DNA of 64,000 nucleotides from Trichoplusia ni (taxonomy: Eukaryota > Arthropoda > Insecta > Lepidoptera > Noctuidae): contig NC_039505.1 of NCBI RefSeq assembly GCF_003590095.1, forward strand, positions 1 through 64,000, in the 5' to 3' direction. Position 1 is the stretch's first letter. Each line of letters starts with the position of its first letter. The position numbers and the translations under genes were made by a program. The notes under the pieces were generated by a model that did no database searches, was not told the DNA's origin, and saw only the letters and a list, made by a program, of their open reading frames with translations. Positions 31,145 to 41,134 of this stretch are shown piece after piece.

Positions 31145-31583
31145 TGACGGCACTGGATCAGACATACTAGTATTGTAAAATAAAACGAATTCTTTACAAG
31201 AAAGGAATTAAATTTATTAGAACTTATTTCACTTAGCTTTAATCAGTTTTATGTAGCAAGTATCTTATTAGATAATTAATTTTAACAGTATGATAACAAT
31301 AATCATGACACCCAGTACCACAGCAATACAAAAGTACAGTTACAATGATTATAAAGAAAAGCAGAGCAATTAAAGAATAGTACAACCTGTGCACCCAGCC
31401 ACGCCTGAAGTCAGAATGCCCGCTTGCCGCTGTGCGGCGTCTTTTATAGGCTAACATTGGAGGTGGGGTAACGACGTAGCGCGTCTCGGCTCCGCCCACA
31501 GTGGTGGGGAAACGTCGTAGCGCGCCACTTAGCTAGCCACCGCGTGGCTTGATGCAGTAGTTGTTTACAATGCGACGCCGACA
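31145..31583 (-). repeat. 3' LTR of Gypsy-2
   Basis: 439 bp with TG...CA ends, matching 36221-36659. TATAAAAG (complement of 31441-31448) is the likely promoter box. The inner flank on the element side is not clearly purine-rich. Confidence 0.93.
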
Positions 31584-31896
31584 CGGCCATACTGACGTGC
31601 GGACGTCCTCGTACGCTCAGTTTACAAATTTTAGTCTAAAACACAAAAAAAATCTAATTAAGAAACCGTTTGTCCATCCTGATTTTGTTTCTGGTCCGGT
31701 CTACTTAGACCCTTCAGATATTGATGCACTTGGTCCAGTCAGCTTTGACTTTACAAGGCCTATTTCTTGGTCCGGCCAACTTCTGACCCTACAAGATTAG
31801 ATCCCTGGTCCGGTAATTACTTTACCCTTCAGGTTTGTCCCTACAGTTAAACTGGACCGGACCCAGCTAGTCCGAACAAGTATTGTTCCTTTAGCT

Positions 31897-33288
31897 TTAC
31901 TTCAGTTGGTGTACAAGTGCTTTTGTAACAATATTAATAGATTCAGGACCAATAGACTCTGCTGAAACAGCACGCAGACCAGTGTTTCTACAATTTCGAC
32001 TATCACGAGAGTGGCTAAATATGGAGTCACTTTTAGCGGATATAGTATCACTACTGACAGAGATGGTATTGCTGTTAGCAGACATGGTATCGCTATTGGC
32101 AGACACGGTATCGCTATTGGCAGACATAGTATCACTATTAACAAATGTAGTATCGTTATTAACAGACATAGTATCGCTATTAACAGACATGGTATCATAA
32201 TTATCTGATAGAATATCATCTTTGTCAATCGGTTGACTAGTTTCATGAACAAGCATTTTTGTGTTGTTATTCGCCGACACGTCATCCTCATCATAATTTT
32301 CAGCGATTTCTGAAAAGAATGACTGACCACGGGGTACTTCTCGCAAGTTTTCATGGGAGTATTTGTAGATTCTATTGTTCCCGTTAATGTGCTTTAATTC
32401 GTACCTATCGTTTTCTAAAATAGCGGTTATTTTATAGGGGCCTTTGTATTTACGGTCTAGTTTCGTTTGGTGTCTTTCCTCGCACTTGGCAAAGACAAAG
32501 TCACCTACTGAAAAAGGTTTTACTACAGTTTTACCCTTGTTAAATCGACCCGTGTCATGTTATGCCAACCTTTTTATATTAGCAGAAGCATTGGACCGAA
32601 TGGTTTCAAGGTTTAACCTATCTTCATCAGGAGGATTAGTAGATATTCTGGAAATTCCTAATGAGTTACCTTTAATACCAAACATTAACTCTAAGGGTGT
32701 GTATCCTGTTACTCTACAACGAGTACTATTAAGAGCCAATTGAATATCGCCTAAATGATCTTGCCATAAGCTATCCGATTCTGTTTCAGCTATAGTAAGC
32801 ATACTTTTTAAGGTTCTCATAACACGCTCAACCTGACCATTTGCCCTACTAGAACCAGTTGCTATTAAGTGTAACTCAATACAATTATCTTGACAAAAAT
32901 TCTTAAATTCAATATTATCGTATGACCTACCACGATCTGCAATTATTCTTTTAGGGGCACCAAATAAGTTGACTGCGTTTTTAAGTGATTTAATAGCATC
33001 GGATGCATTTAAGGTTAAGGTATGCTCTAAAAGGACGAATTTTGTAAAAGCGTCAATGATCACGGAACAATATTCTTTACGCTCGATTTTCCCGCTGAGT
33101 TTTCCAGTTAAATCTAAATGAATTGTATGCCACAGAACGGCCAATTTAGGGATCGGATGTAGACGAACCTGCTGGGCTCCCGACGGGCCTTTAGAAGCCT
33201 TACATACGACGCAAGAATCGACAAATTTCTTAACAAGGTTGGAACCAGTAAAGGTCATATAATTTATCGAGTGTTTTTTCAAAACCAA
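31897..33288 (-). pseudogene. Gypsy-2 integrase with in-frame stop and 7-residue repeat tail
   Basis: 33288-32560 has the zinc-domain end (CVVCKASKG), HLDLTGKL (first Asp), IIADRGRSY (second Asp) and ANGQVERVMR (Glu). A TAA at 32560-32562 interrupts, and the same frame continues with GDFVFAKC, DRKYKGPYKI and ENDRYELKH, the usual C-terminal chromodomain-like barrel, to 31897. The last 100 residues hold a SDTMSAN-type heptad repeat. The N-terminal HH part falls across a frameshift near 33290-33400. Confidence 0.85.
32030..32210 (-). repeat. 21-bp minisatellite in the Gypsy-2 integrase tail
   Basis: About eight units of the form ACAGACATGGTATCGCTATT plus one base, in frame, encode SDTMSAN-like heptads. 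Units differ at a few sites, so they are older than the insertion or under relaxed slippage. Confidence 0.85.
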
Positions 33289-33404
33289 GGTGTTTTATTT
33301 CGCGGTGTACATGATCAATCATTGACCAGGTTAAAGAGTGTGGCAATATTGGTAACCATTTAGTGGTTTTATTACGTTCGATTTTACGGTAAAGTATGCC
33401 CTGC

Positions 33405-34514
33405 CTAATGTTCCCGTTGTTGTTCCACGGACAACCAACTTCTGTCTAGTTCAGACAAATTAACAATTCTAACCGGTTTATTAGTAACAGACGTGTCAGC
33501 ATGATTACGTGAAAGAAAGTCTGCATGTGCCATATTTTTTCCTTCCTTATAGATTATGTCAAAATCATATGACTGTAAAATTGCCCACCACCTGTGTACT
33601 CTAGGTGTAAGGTCCTTTTTGGAATGTGAGGCTTTTAAGGCGTTACAGTCGGTAAAAACCGTGAATTTACGTCCATATAGGTAATGTCGAAAATGTTCCA
33701 CAGATTTAACTACGGCCAATGTTTCCAACTCATATGAATGATAACGACTTTCTGCACTTGTGGTTTTGTGACTAAAATAAGCAACAACGTGAGGTAAATT
33801 ATTATTTATTTGTATAAGTATAGCCCCATATCCTTCATTGCTTGCATCAGTATGGAGTTCAATGGGTAAAGAAGGATCAAAGATTTTCAAAACTGGCTCG
33901 GAAATTAGATAATTTATGATGTTCTTGTGTACATCATTATGTTTAGGGGTCCAATTAATTTTGCCCTTTTTGATCGCGGTTAAGGGATACAAAGGTTTCA
34001 TCAATTTTGAAAAATTTGGTATAAATTGTCGAAAATATGTGGCTAAGCCTATAAACTGTCGGACCTGAGTAGCAGTAGATGGAGGAGGGATGTTTTTTAG
34101 TGCTTCGATCTTATGGGGATTTGGTCTAATTTCTCCAGAGGATATTACGAAACCCAAATATTCAATTCTTTTCTTTAAAAATGAACATTTTTTAAAGTTA
34201 AAAGAAACTCCAGCTTTAGACAATATATCCAGTAATCTATCTAAGCGAACTAACCCTTCCTGAACAGTTACTGATGCAGAAAGAACATCATCCATGTATA
34301 CCAAAATTTTGTCGTCATTCAAAGGTTTAAGTGCAGTATTAATAGCCCTTTGGAAAACCTGTGGAGCATTTCGTAACCCAAATGGCATAGTTAAGTACTC
34401 AAACTGACCCGAAGGCGTAACAAACGCAGTTTTTTCTACAGAATCCTTATGAACGCAAATTTGGTGAAATCCCGAGGCCATATCCAAACTAGAAAAAAAA
34501 CAGGCCCCATGCAA
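33405..34514 (-). CDS. pol: Gypsy-2 RT palm/thumb and RNase H
   Basis: This frame overlaps the end of the previous one by 79 bases and carries on RT after a frameshift. Motifs: CFFSSLDMASGFHQI (catalytic Asp), MPFGLRNAPQVFQR, ILVYMDDVLSAS (YMDD), LGFVIS, then RNase H with IELHTDASNEGYG, YELETLAVV and TVFTDCNALK, and the DLTPRVHRWW block before integrase. No stop inside. It is inactive only because of the neighbouring frame breaks. Confidence 0.9.
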   Translation of the reverse strand: MHGACFFSSLDMASGFHQICVHKDSVEKTAFVTPSGQFEYLTMPFGLRNAPQVFQRAINTALKPLNDDKILVYMDDVLSASVTVQEGLVRLDRLLDILSKAGVSFNFKKCSFLKKRIEYLGFVISSGEIRPNPHKIEALKNIPPPSTATQVRQFIGLATYFRQFIPNFSKLMKPLYPLTAIKKGKINWTPKHNDVHKNIINYLISEPVLKIFDPSLPIELHTDASNEGYGAILIQINNNLPHVVAYFSHKTTSAESRYHSYELETLAVVKSVEHFRHYLYGRKFTVFTDCNALKASHSKKDLTPRVHRWWAILQSYDFDIIYKEGKNMAHADFLSRNHADTSVTNKPVRIVNLSELDRSWLSVEQQREH

Positions 34515-36241
34515 CTTATCGATTTGATCACTATTAGTGGTAAAGGGTAGCTGTCAGGTCGAGTGTTACTATTGAGTTCTCTGTAATCCACACACATACG
34601 GTCGCTACCGTCCTTCTTTTTTATTAATAAAATGGGACTCGCGAAAGGTGAAGAACTTTCTCGAATTATGTTGGCATCTAGTAATTCTTGAACTTTCGTA
34701 TTTACTATTCCTAATTCGGTGGGGCATAACCTGTAAGGTCGCCTATGAACGGTTTTATTTGGATCTATGAGATCAATTTTTAGTTCACCGGTTTTAATAC
34801 GTGTAGTGGGAAGATTTTGTATAAAATTTGAAGAATATTTAGTTATTATTTCAATTAAACGTTCCTTTTCTGTACCAGTAAGATCGGTATCAATCAAATT
34901 AGGATCAAGAGGCATTTCAATTTTAGTGGTGAGATTGGAAATTTTATGTTTGGAAAAAGATAAGGTTGCGCTATCTATCACAACAGATATTCCTTGGTCT
35001 AAAATATCTCGCCCTAATAATATGTTTTCATTAAGATATTCATCAGGTAACACATAATATGTAACATCGAGAACACAGTTTTGTACCGTGGTTGGACATT
35101 TTATTTGAAGTGAGCAACTAACGTTACTAGAACCTACCCCCTTTAAAAGCACTTGTTCATGAAACTTTACACCAGTAAGGAGATCACAATTACTTTTTTT
35201 CATAAGGCTACATTCAGATCCAGAATCAAATATAAAAGGAAATTGCATACCACTTATTTCTAAGACACCACGCGCTGCTCTGGAACACAGGTTCACTTGT
35301 TTGCTGATGTTGCTCGACATGGGGTCTTCTTTCTTCTTCCAGCGTTTAGGACACGCGGTGACCACGTGGCCAGCCTCGCCACATATGAAGCAGGACACTC
35401 CGGGGTTAGGTTGTGTAGTTTTTGCTGAAAAAGGTGTGCCTTTTGAAGCGATGTGTTGTTTAAGGCGACATTCCTGCCCTCGATGACCCATTTTCCCACA
35501 GAAATTACAAATTCCCCGAAATGGTGTTGAGTGACGGATTTTTTTTGTATCTGAATCTGAAGCGCTTGTTTCTTCATTTTTCCTCTTCAGTGAGAAGCTG
35601 CGCAGCGTGCGGAAGAGTTGATTTTTGTTGTTTATAACGACAGAATTGAGTTCACGGCGAATTTTGCCATCGCACTGTGACAGGATAGATATGGCAAAAC
35701 CGGTCATTACGCTATCTGGTAATTTCGCATCAGGAATCTTTTCCATAAGTTGCCATAATCGCATTCCTGCCTCAGCTGCGGTTTCTTTATTATCAATTTG
35801 AAATTTGATTATTAAATCAAAATGATCCTGCATTGTCATGGGTTTGGAAAATTTTGAAATCAGCATTTCCTGAATAGCAACCCATGAAATATTATCCGGC
35901 TTGATTTTAGTTAGACACATGGCGGCACGGCCCTTCAGGGAGTGCGTGAGGGCTAAAATAAGGTCTACTCCCTCTAGCTTTTTACTTTTAATTACGATGT
36001 CACTTAACGCGCACCAGTTGATAATGTCGGCTTCTGGTGCATCGGGGTCGAAAGGTACTAGCATTGACTGTATACTGGGTGTCACATGGTGAGGTGTCAT
36101 AATGTCTGCTATTCTTCGAAAAATAGATTCCATACTAGCCGAAAAATATGACATTTGTTCCTGAATTAAATTGCCGGTAGTCCCAGATAAATGTGGGAGT
36201 GGGTCTGATCCCACTTCTGATGATGGCACTGGATCAGACAT
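34436..36241 (-). CDS. gag-pol: Gypsy-2 Gag-protease-RT (N-terminal part of the polyprotein)
   Basis: 601 codons from ATG 36241. Gag core (residues about 30-200), two CCHC knuckles (CNFCGKMGHRGQEC about residue 243 and CFICGEAGHVVTAC about 283), protease with FIFDSGSECSLM (about 337), then RT start (HRRPYRLCPTELGI, SPFASPILLIKKKDGSDRMC). Single-frame gag-pol is known in some Gypsy lineages. The final 25 codons are out of frame: the true RT continues at 34514. It gives particle, protease and polymerase. Confidence 0.88.
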   Translation of the reverse strand: MSDPVPSSEVGSDPLPHLSGTTGNLIQEQMSYFSASMESIFRRIADIMTPHHVTPSIQSMLVPFDPDAPEADIINWCALSDIVIKSKKLEGVDLILALTHSLKGRAAMCLTKIKPDNISWVAIQEMLISKFSKPMTMQDHFDLIIKFQIDNKETAAEAGMRLWQLMEKIPDAKLPDSVMTGFAISILSQCDGKIRRELNSVVINNKNQLFRTLRSFSLKRKNEETSASDSDTKKIRHSTPFRGICNFCGKMGHRGQECRLKQHIASKGTPFSAKTTQPNPGVSCFICGEAGHVVTACPKRWKKKEDPMSSNISKQVNLCSRAARGVLEISGMQFPFIFDSGSECSLMKKSNCDLLTGVKFHEQVLLKGVGSSNVSCSLQIKCPTTVQNCVLDVTYYVLPDEYLNENILLGRDILDQGISVVIDSATLSFSKHKISNLTTKIEMPLDPNLIDTDLTGTEKERLIEIITKYSSNFIQNLPTTRIKTGELKIDLIDPNKTVHRRPYRLCPTELGIVNTKVQELLDANIIRESSSPFASPILLIKKKDGSDRMCVDYRELNSNTRPDSYPLPLIVIKSISCMGPVFFLVWIWPRDFTKFAFIRIL

Positions 36242-36659
36242 ACTAGTATTGTAAAATAAAACGAATTCTTTACAAGAAAGGAATTAAATTTATTAGAACT
36301 TATTTCACTTAGCTTTAATCAGTTTTATGTAGCAAGTATCTTATTAGATAATTAATTTTAACAGTATGATAACAATAATCATGACACCCAGTACCACAGC
36401 AATACAAAAGTACAGTTACAATGATTATAAAGAAAAGCAGAGCAATTAAAGAATAGTACAACCTGTGCACCCAGCCACGCCTGAAGTCAGAATGCCCGCT
36501 TGCCGCTGTGCGGCGTCTTTTATAGGCTAACATTGGAGGTGGGGTAACGACGTAGCGCGTCTCGGCTCCGCCCACAGTGGTGGGGAAACGTCGTAGCGCG
36601 CCACTTAGCTAGCCACCGCGTGGCTTGATGCAGTAGTTGTTTACAATGCGACGCCGACA
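36221..36659 (-). repeat. 5' LTR of Gypsy-2, containing the gag start codon
   Basis: 439 bp with TG...CA ends; the promoter box is the complement of about 36517-36524. The ATG that opens gag is at 36241-36239, that is, 21 bp before the LTR ends. The gag frame then runs through the supposed primer-binding region (TCAGAAGTGGGATC). Confidence 0.9.
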
Positions 36660-36740
36660 AGCATATTGTTTAGTGTGTACACTACACTCAAAATAAGTTT
36701 TTATTTACAAAACTATTTACTTAATGAGTAGGTACACATT

Positions 36741-37214
36741 TTACCATTCTAAATACTTTTTTATACATAACACATTTTTAAGTGCACAACGTTTTGCATG
36801 TATATAACAATTAAAATTAGATTGACCAACACAATATTTTTTATACAGCTCTGAGAAATTGATACAATGTGTTGTTCCAAGGTCTGATACCACACAATCC
36901 TCACAAAGATCATTTATCCACTTTATCTTTTCAAAGCCATATACAACAATTTCCTTATTTTCTAGATATGGAACAATTATTCGTTTAAACTCTCTGTAGT
37001 CAATGTATCCCTCGTTCCAATAAATACCTTTATGCCTTTCCAACCATTTAACTTGTCTCTTTTCGTCGCTTGTCAAATATTTAAACAAGTATGGAGGTTT
37101 TACTAGAAATGTTTGAGTATATTCTCGAGTAGCAAAAGCCAATTCCTTTATTATGAAATTGTTATAAAGATCTTTAAAACCTTGAACATCTATTATGATA
37201 GTATTTGGATTCAT
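36741..37214 (-). CDS. Polinton-associated conserved 157-aa protein, function unknown
   Basis: ATG at 37214, 157 codons, intact. It begins MNPNTIIIDVQGFK, with a possible Asp of a nuclease-like fold in IIIDVQGF (residues about 6-13). QVKWLERHKGIYWNEGYIDY follows at about 53-72 and a Cys-rich C-terminus (CEDCVVSD, CYIHAKRCALKN). I know similar proteins from many arthropod genomes next to virus-like genes. An RNase H-like fold is possible but not shown. Its ATG overlaps the stop of the upstream capsid gene by ATGA, so the two were probably expressed together. Confidence 0.65.
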   Translation of the reverse strand: MNPNTIIIDVQGFKDLYNNFIIKELAFATREYTQTFLVKPPYLFKYLTSDEKRQVKWLERHKGIYWNEGYIDYREFKRIIVPYLENKEIVVYGFEKIKWINDLCEDCVVSDLGTTHCINFSELYKKYCVGQSNFNCYIHAKRCALKNVLCIKKYLEW

Positions 37215-38425
37215 GATATTTTTCTCACAGTATTACTTAAGGGCTTGTATTCAATGATACAATCGTTCAATATGAGACAATATGCCGAAGTTTGGTCTGG
37301 TATCTCCGCTTCGCTCTCAATTTCTACTCTCACATCGACAACAGGGCCTGTTTTTACGTTGTCCGCTTGTCTAGAGCAATCGATTATAAATAGTGGTGCT
37401 ATATCTTTAAATTGTTTCTGACTTAATAATGGCTCCGGACGGCGTCCGTAATAAGACTGTTGAAATCGGATGTATTGCTCATATAATAAAGCGATTCTAT
37501 TATTCGCGAAACTAATATTAAGGTTTTCATACGGGAAGTAAGTCGAATTTAGATATACTTTAACATCCCGAACGTGACAGTGATCAAACTGTGACATATC
37601 AGAACTTGAATTATTTTTTCTGTTTGTTTGTAAACCAATAATTACGTATCTTGGTTTCTCTATTTGCGATGAAGTTTTTATAGACCAGGTGTGTTTCGTA
37701 GTTTTTGGTAGAGCTGGGTATTCGTATAAATCCCAATTTCTAAATATCATTTGAAGAGGTCGATCTTTTTCTAACAATTTTAACAAACTAATTTTTTCTT
37801 TGCCCGATACTTTAACATGCGGTACACGCCATATAATTTTATTGATCTTTACGTCGTCAATTACTTCACCAGTATTCAGTTTCACTGCATTTAAGTTTGT
37901 GTTACTTCTTAGCAATATCAGTTCATGTCTACTATTTATAACAATTTTCTTAAAATCTTCAGCAAAACCAAGTATGTTACATACTGGTATAGATACGGAA
38001 AAATTACCTCCATTAATATTTTTTATACCATCAATGTTCCAGCCCCATGCGTGAGATAGCTTTGATTCACTTTCATTCATCGATATTAATGATTTCATGG
38101 TGGTAGTAACTCCCGCATTTTTTATTTTATCAATCTCCACGGCATTTAATTCGTACCTTATATCTTGGAAAAGATAGAGTAGAGCATTATTAGTAAAATG
38201 AACACTGCTCGCGGCTTCTTTTGAATCCTTTTTATTAACAACTATGGTTCCTTCCAAATACAAAGTGCTTGCTGACGATAGTACATACAAGTCCTGTTGG
38301 TTGATAGGTATGCGTATCTCGTCATTCCTGTTAAAACTAGTCACATACGGTTTATATGAATGGTATTCGATGCCTTCAACAGTATTGTCGTAGGTTGGTG
38401 CGGATAAAACATCTAAGATATTCAT
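37211..38425 (-). CDS. Polinton/adintovirus-like major capsid protein (probable)
   Basis: 404 codons from ATG 38425 with no break. The N-terminus has HSYKPYVTSFNRNDEIRIPI then QQDLYVLSSASTLYLEGTI, a pattern I associate with the double jelly-roll capsid protein of insect Polintons. HAWGWN and YYGRRPEPLLS lie further on. It would form the icosahedral shell. It could instead be another structural protein of the same virus group, since 404 residues is on the short side. Intact reading frame in an otherwise decayed virus. It overlaps the 157-aa gene by four bases. Confidence 0.6.
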   Translation of the reverse strand: MNILDVLSAPTYDNTVEGIEYHSYKPYVTSFNRNDEIRIPINQQDLYVLSSASTLYLEGTIVVNKKDSKEAASSVHFTNNALLYLFQDIRYELNAVEIDKIKNAGVTTTMKSLISMNESESKLSHAWGWNIDGIKNINGGNFSVSIPVCNILGFAEDFKKIVINSRHELILLRSNTNLNAVKLNTGEVIDDVKINKIIWRVPHVKVSGKEKISLLKLLEKDRPLQMIFRNWDLYEYPALPKTTKHTWSIKTSSQIEKPRYVIIGLQTNRKNNSSSDMSQFDHCHVRDVKVYLNSTYFPYENLNISFANNRIALLYEQYIRFQQSYYGRRPEPLLSQKQFKDIAPLFIIDCSRQADNVKTGPVVDVRVEIESEAEIPDQTSAYCLILNDCIIEYKPLSNTVRKIS

Positions 38426-38429
38426 TTCA

Positions 38430-38547
38430 GTAAACCGATTGCTTTAAGAAATGCTTTATTTTCTCTTGTTAATTTTATTATTTTCCTCGGGCTAGATCTT
38501 ATATGACTGGGAGCTTGATGTAAACTGAGGATTTTTTCTGGTTGATA
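38430..38547 (-). pseudogene. C-terminal fragment of a small viral ORF
   Basis: The minus-strand frame open from the mariner insertion edge gives YQPEKILSLHQAPSHIRSS then KLTRENKAFLKAIGLLK and a stop at about 38430. It lies just upstream of the capsid ATG. The remaining N-terminal part, if any, would be beyond 41120, where stops follow the protease/minor capsid gene. Product unknown. Confidence 0.35.
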
Positions 38548-41120
38548 TACAACGTGTCCCAAAATTCAACGATAAGCCGGCGCCAAAAGGTAGACCTGCT
38601 CATGAGTACATAAGGAAAAATATAAAAAATATATAGCTAGTTTTTTTTTTTTAGTTACAAGGAAAATTTAGAATTCCTTTGAAATTTTACACCCATCATG
38701 ATATTTTGAGCGACCACGATGACAATTTCTCAAATATGCTTAAGATTTTTTTTTTATCTTATACCTAAATAGTGCTATTATACACCACAACTCTTAAAAA
38801 CACCAAATTGCCCGCAGTTTTTACACAAAAAACGTTCAAAATCATTTTTTTCCCTAAAATTATGAAATATTTTTACTCTTAGTGTACTTTGACTCATGGT
38901 CTTGTAAAAAAAAAGTATGGACACCACTATGGCAAGTTGTTTTTAAAATTGGCGCAACTAATCAAGATTCTAAAAAGGTATAATACTCCAAAATAACTGG
39001 CCACAAAAAAAAAATATGTCTACCATTTGTAAACAATACCCAAATTCATTAATTGTTCATGTTGTTAGTAATAAATATTATAATGTTCCAAAAATGAATA
39101 AAACAATGGAAACTATTTTTGTAATTAATTTATTAAATAATTAACATTACAGTAAATGTTCAAACTGTTTTCCTCCGGCATTAATACAGGCACGACATCG
39201 CCTTAAAAAGGACCTTTTTATCTTTCTTGCATATCTTCTTGCATTGATATGTGCCGCAGTCTGAGTTATTTCATGCCGAAGCTCATCTAATGTCGCAATC
39301 GGTTTCGCGTAGACCCTGTCTTTGAGACAACCCCAATAAAAAAAGTCCAGGGGGTTTAGGTCGGGTGATCGGGGTGGCCATAAGATAGGACCAAGTCGCC
39401 CGATCCAACGCCCCGGGAACTCTTGGTCTAGGTATTGTCTCACAGGACTAGCGTAATGAGCTGGGCAACCATCATTTTGAAACCACATATTTTGAAGGTC
39501 ACTTAAGGGGACGTCTTCTAGTAATTCTGGCAAATTATTTTGTAGAAAGTTCAAATAACTGTCCCCATCCAAGTTTCCTTGTAATTCAAAAGGCCCAATC
39601 ACTTTTCCATTTAATATTCCCGTCCATAAATTAACCTTAAATTGATATTGGGATTTCTCTTGTCTCATCACATGTGGATTCTCATTGCTCCAGCTGTGTA
39701 GGTTGTGAAGATTTAAATAACCATCTTTCTTGCAGGTTGATTCATCCGACCATAATATTTTTCACAGGAACTGAGGGTCTTCCCGGTGCTTTTGAAGCAT
39801 CACACGACAAAATGCGATTCGCAGTGGATAGTCCCGAGGTAGCAATGTTTGCACACGTCTGTAATGATAAGGGTGCAATCGGTGACGTTTTAAAATTCGA
39901 TGTGCTGTACTTTTTGGGATTCCCGTAGTTGCTTCTATGGCACGTACTGAGGTAGTTGAATCAATGTTTATTTCATTGAGAACTTCTTCATCACATTCCG
40001 ATCTAGGTCTTCCAGCGTTTCTTCTAGCTGAAGGCAAACGACCCTCCGAAAACGCTTGATGCACATTAATAAATACTCGATAATCAGGATATCTTTGAGC
40101 GTTCGGGTACCTTTCTCGATACAGTCTGCTCGCAGCGTTAGCATTACACCGACATTCGCCATAAATGAGGTGCATGTTAGCGTATTCTACCGACGTGTAT
40201 GGTAGCGGCATGATAACGCGTAACAGCCCAAAATACGGCAAAAGTCCAAATCACAAAACAATGTCACAGTCCAAAATAATGCCAGGTCAGTTCAGTTCAC
40301 AGATCACTTAAATTCAGTCCAAAATGTAAAGCCAAAAGTCGTTAGTACGAGAGCTACGTCAATTGAATACGGATATGCGCAAGCAATACGGAGGAGCAGA
40401 GCGTACTGACTTGCTGAGAACATGATCTCTCTACTTGAATTATTGTCATACAACAATATACCTATCTATCCCTCTCTACCTTACACATCTCGCTATCTCT
40501 CTCTCTCTCTCTAAATTTTGAATGTTATCGTACATTCCATTAAAATTCTAGGAATTTGCAACATCTGGCTAATTTTGTACAAAAAGTAAAAGTGATTTCT
40601 ACGAATAAGAACAATTGAGAAATTTGGGTATTGTTTACAAATGGTAGACATATTTTTTTTTTGTGGCCAGTTATTTTGGAGTATTATACCTTTTTAGAAT
40701 CTTGATTAGTTGCGCCAATTTTAAAAACAACTTGCCATAGTGGTGTCCATACTTTTTTTTTACAAGACCATGAGTCAAAGTACACTAAGAGTAAAAATAT
40801 TTCATAATTTTAGGGAAAAAAATGATTTTGAACGTTTTTTGTGTAAAAACTGCGGGCAATTTGGTGTTTTTTAAGAGTTGTGGTGTATAATAGCACTATT
40901 TAGGTATAAGATAAAAAAAAAATCTTAAGCATATTTGAGAAATTGTCATCGTGGTCGCTCAAAATATCATGATGGGTGTAAAATTTCAAAGGAATTCTGA
41001 ATTTTTCTTGTAACTAAAAAAAAAAACTAGTTATATTTTTTTTATTATTTTTCCTTATGTACTCATGAGCAGGTCTACCTTTTGGCGCCGGCTTATCGTT
41101 GAATTTTGGGACACGTTGTA
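38548..41120 (-). mobile_element. Tc1/mariner-like transposon with 500-bp terminal inverted repeats
   Basis: The ends start TACAACGTGTCCCAAAATTC. The arms are 38548-39046 and 40621-41120 and are nearly identical. TA target copies lie at 38546-38547 and 41121-41122. One transposase gene on the minus strand. Such long arms are unusual for this superfamily. It inserted between viral genes. Confidence 0.92.
39147..40211 (-). pseudogene. Tc1/mariner-like transposase (DDxD type, one internal TGA)
   Basis: ATG at 40211 (MPLPYTSVEYANMHLIYG). The N-terminal DUF4817-like and HTH region (residues about 1-120, ATTGIPKSTAHRILKRH) is followed by a TGA at 39764-39762, just before KILWSDES with the first catalytic Asp. 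The same frame then continues with MWFQNDGCPAHYA (second Asp) and PPRSPDLNPLDFFYWG (third Asp) to 39147. The stop is the only lesion: 355 codons in all. TGA probably came from CGA by CpG decay. It acts on its own ends at TA sites. Confidence 0.88.
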
Positions 41121-41134
41121 TATATTTATTACAG

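Larger units (their letters stand above)
31145..36659 (-). mobile_element. Gypsy-2: young, full-length Ty3/Gypsy retrotransposon
   Basis: Two 439-bp LTRs differ at one position noticed (TGACGGC against TGATGGC). The target duplication AGCA is at 31141-31144 and 36660-36663. Minus-strand order: LTR, gag-protease-RT (36241-34436), RT/RNase H (34514-33405), integrase (33288-31897), LTR. A few point lesions (a frameshift in RT near 34500, one near 33300-33400, an in-frame stop at 32560) inactivate pol. It inserted into the viral element. Confidence 0.93.

Noticed and set aside
31239..31499. An 86-codon ORF with a membrane-like segment, present identically at 36315-36575
   Set aside because: It lies wholly within both LTRs, and its ATG is upstream of the LTR promoter box, so it would not be on the element's own transcript. 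The duplication is due to the LTR.
31982..32208. Plus-strand ORFs with LLADIVSL or HGIAIGR repeats
   Set aside because: Antisense of the 21-bp minisatellite in the Gypsy-2 integrase tail.
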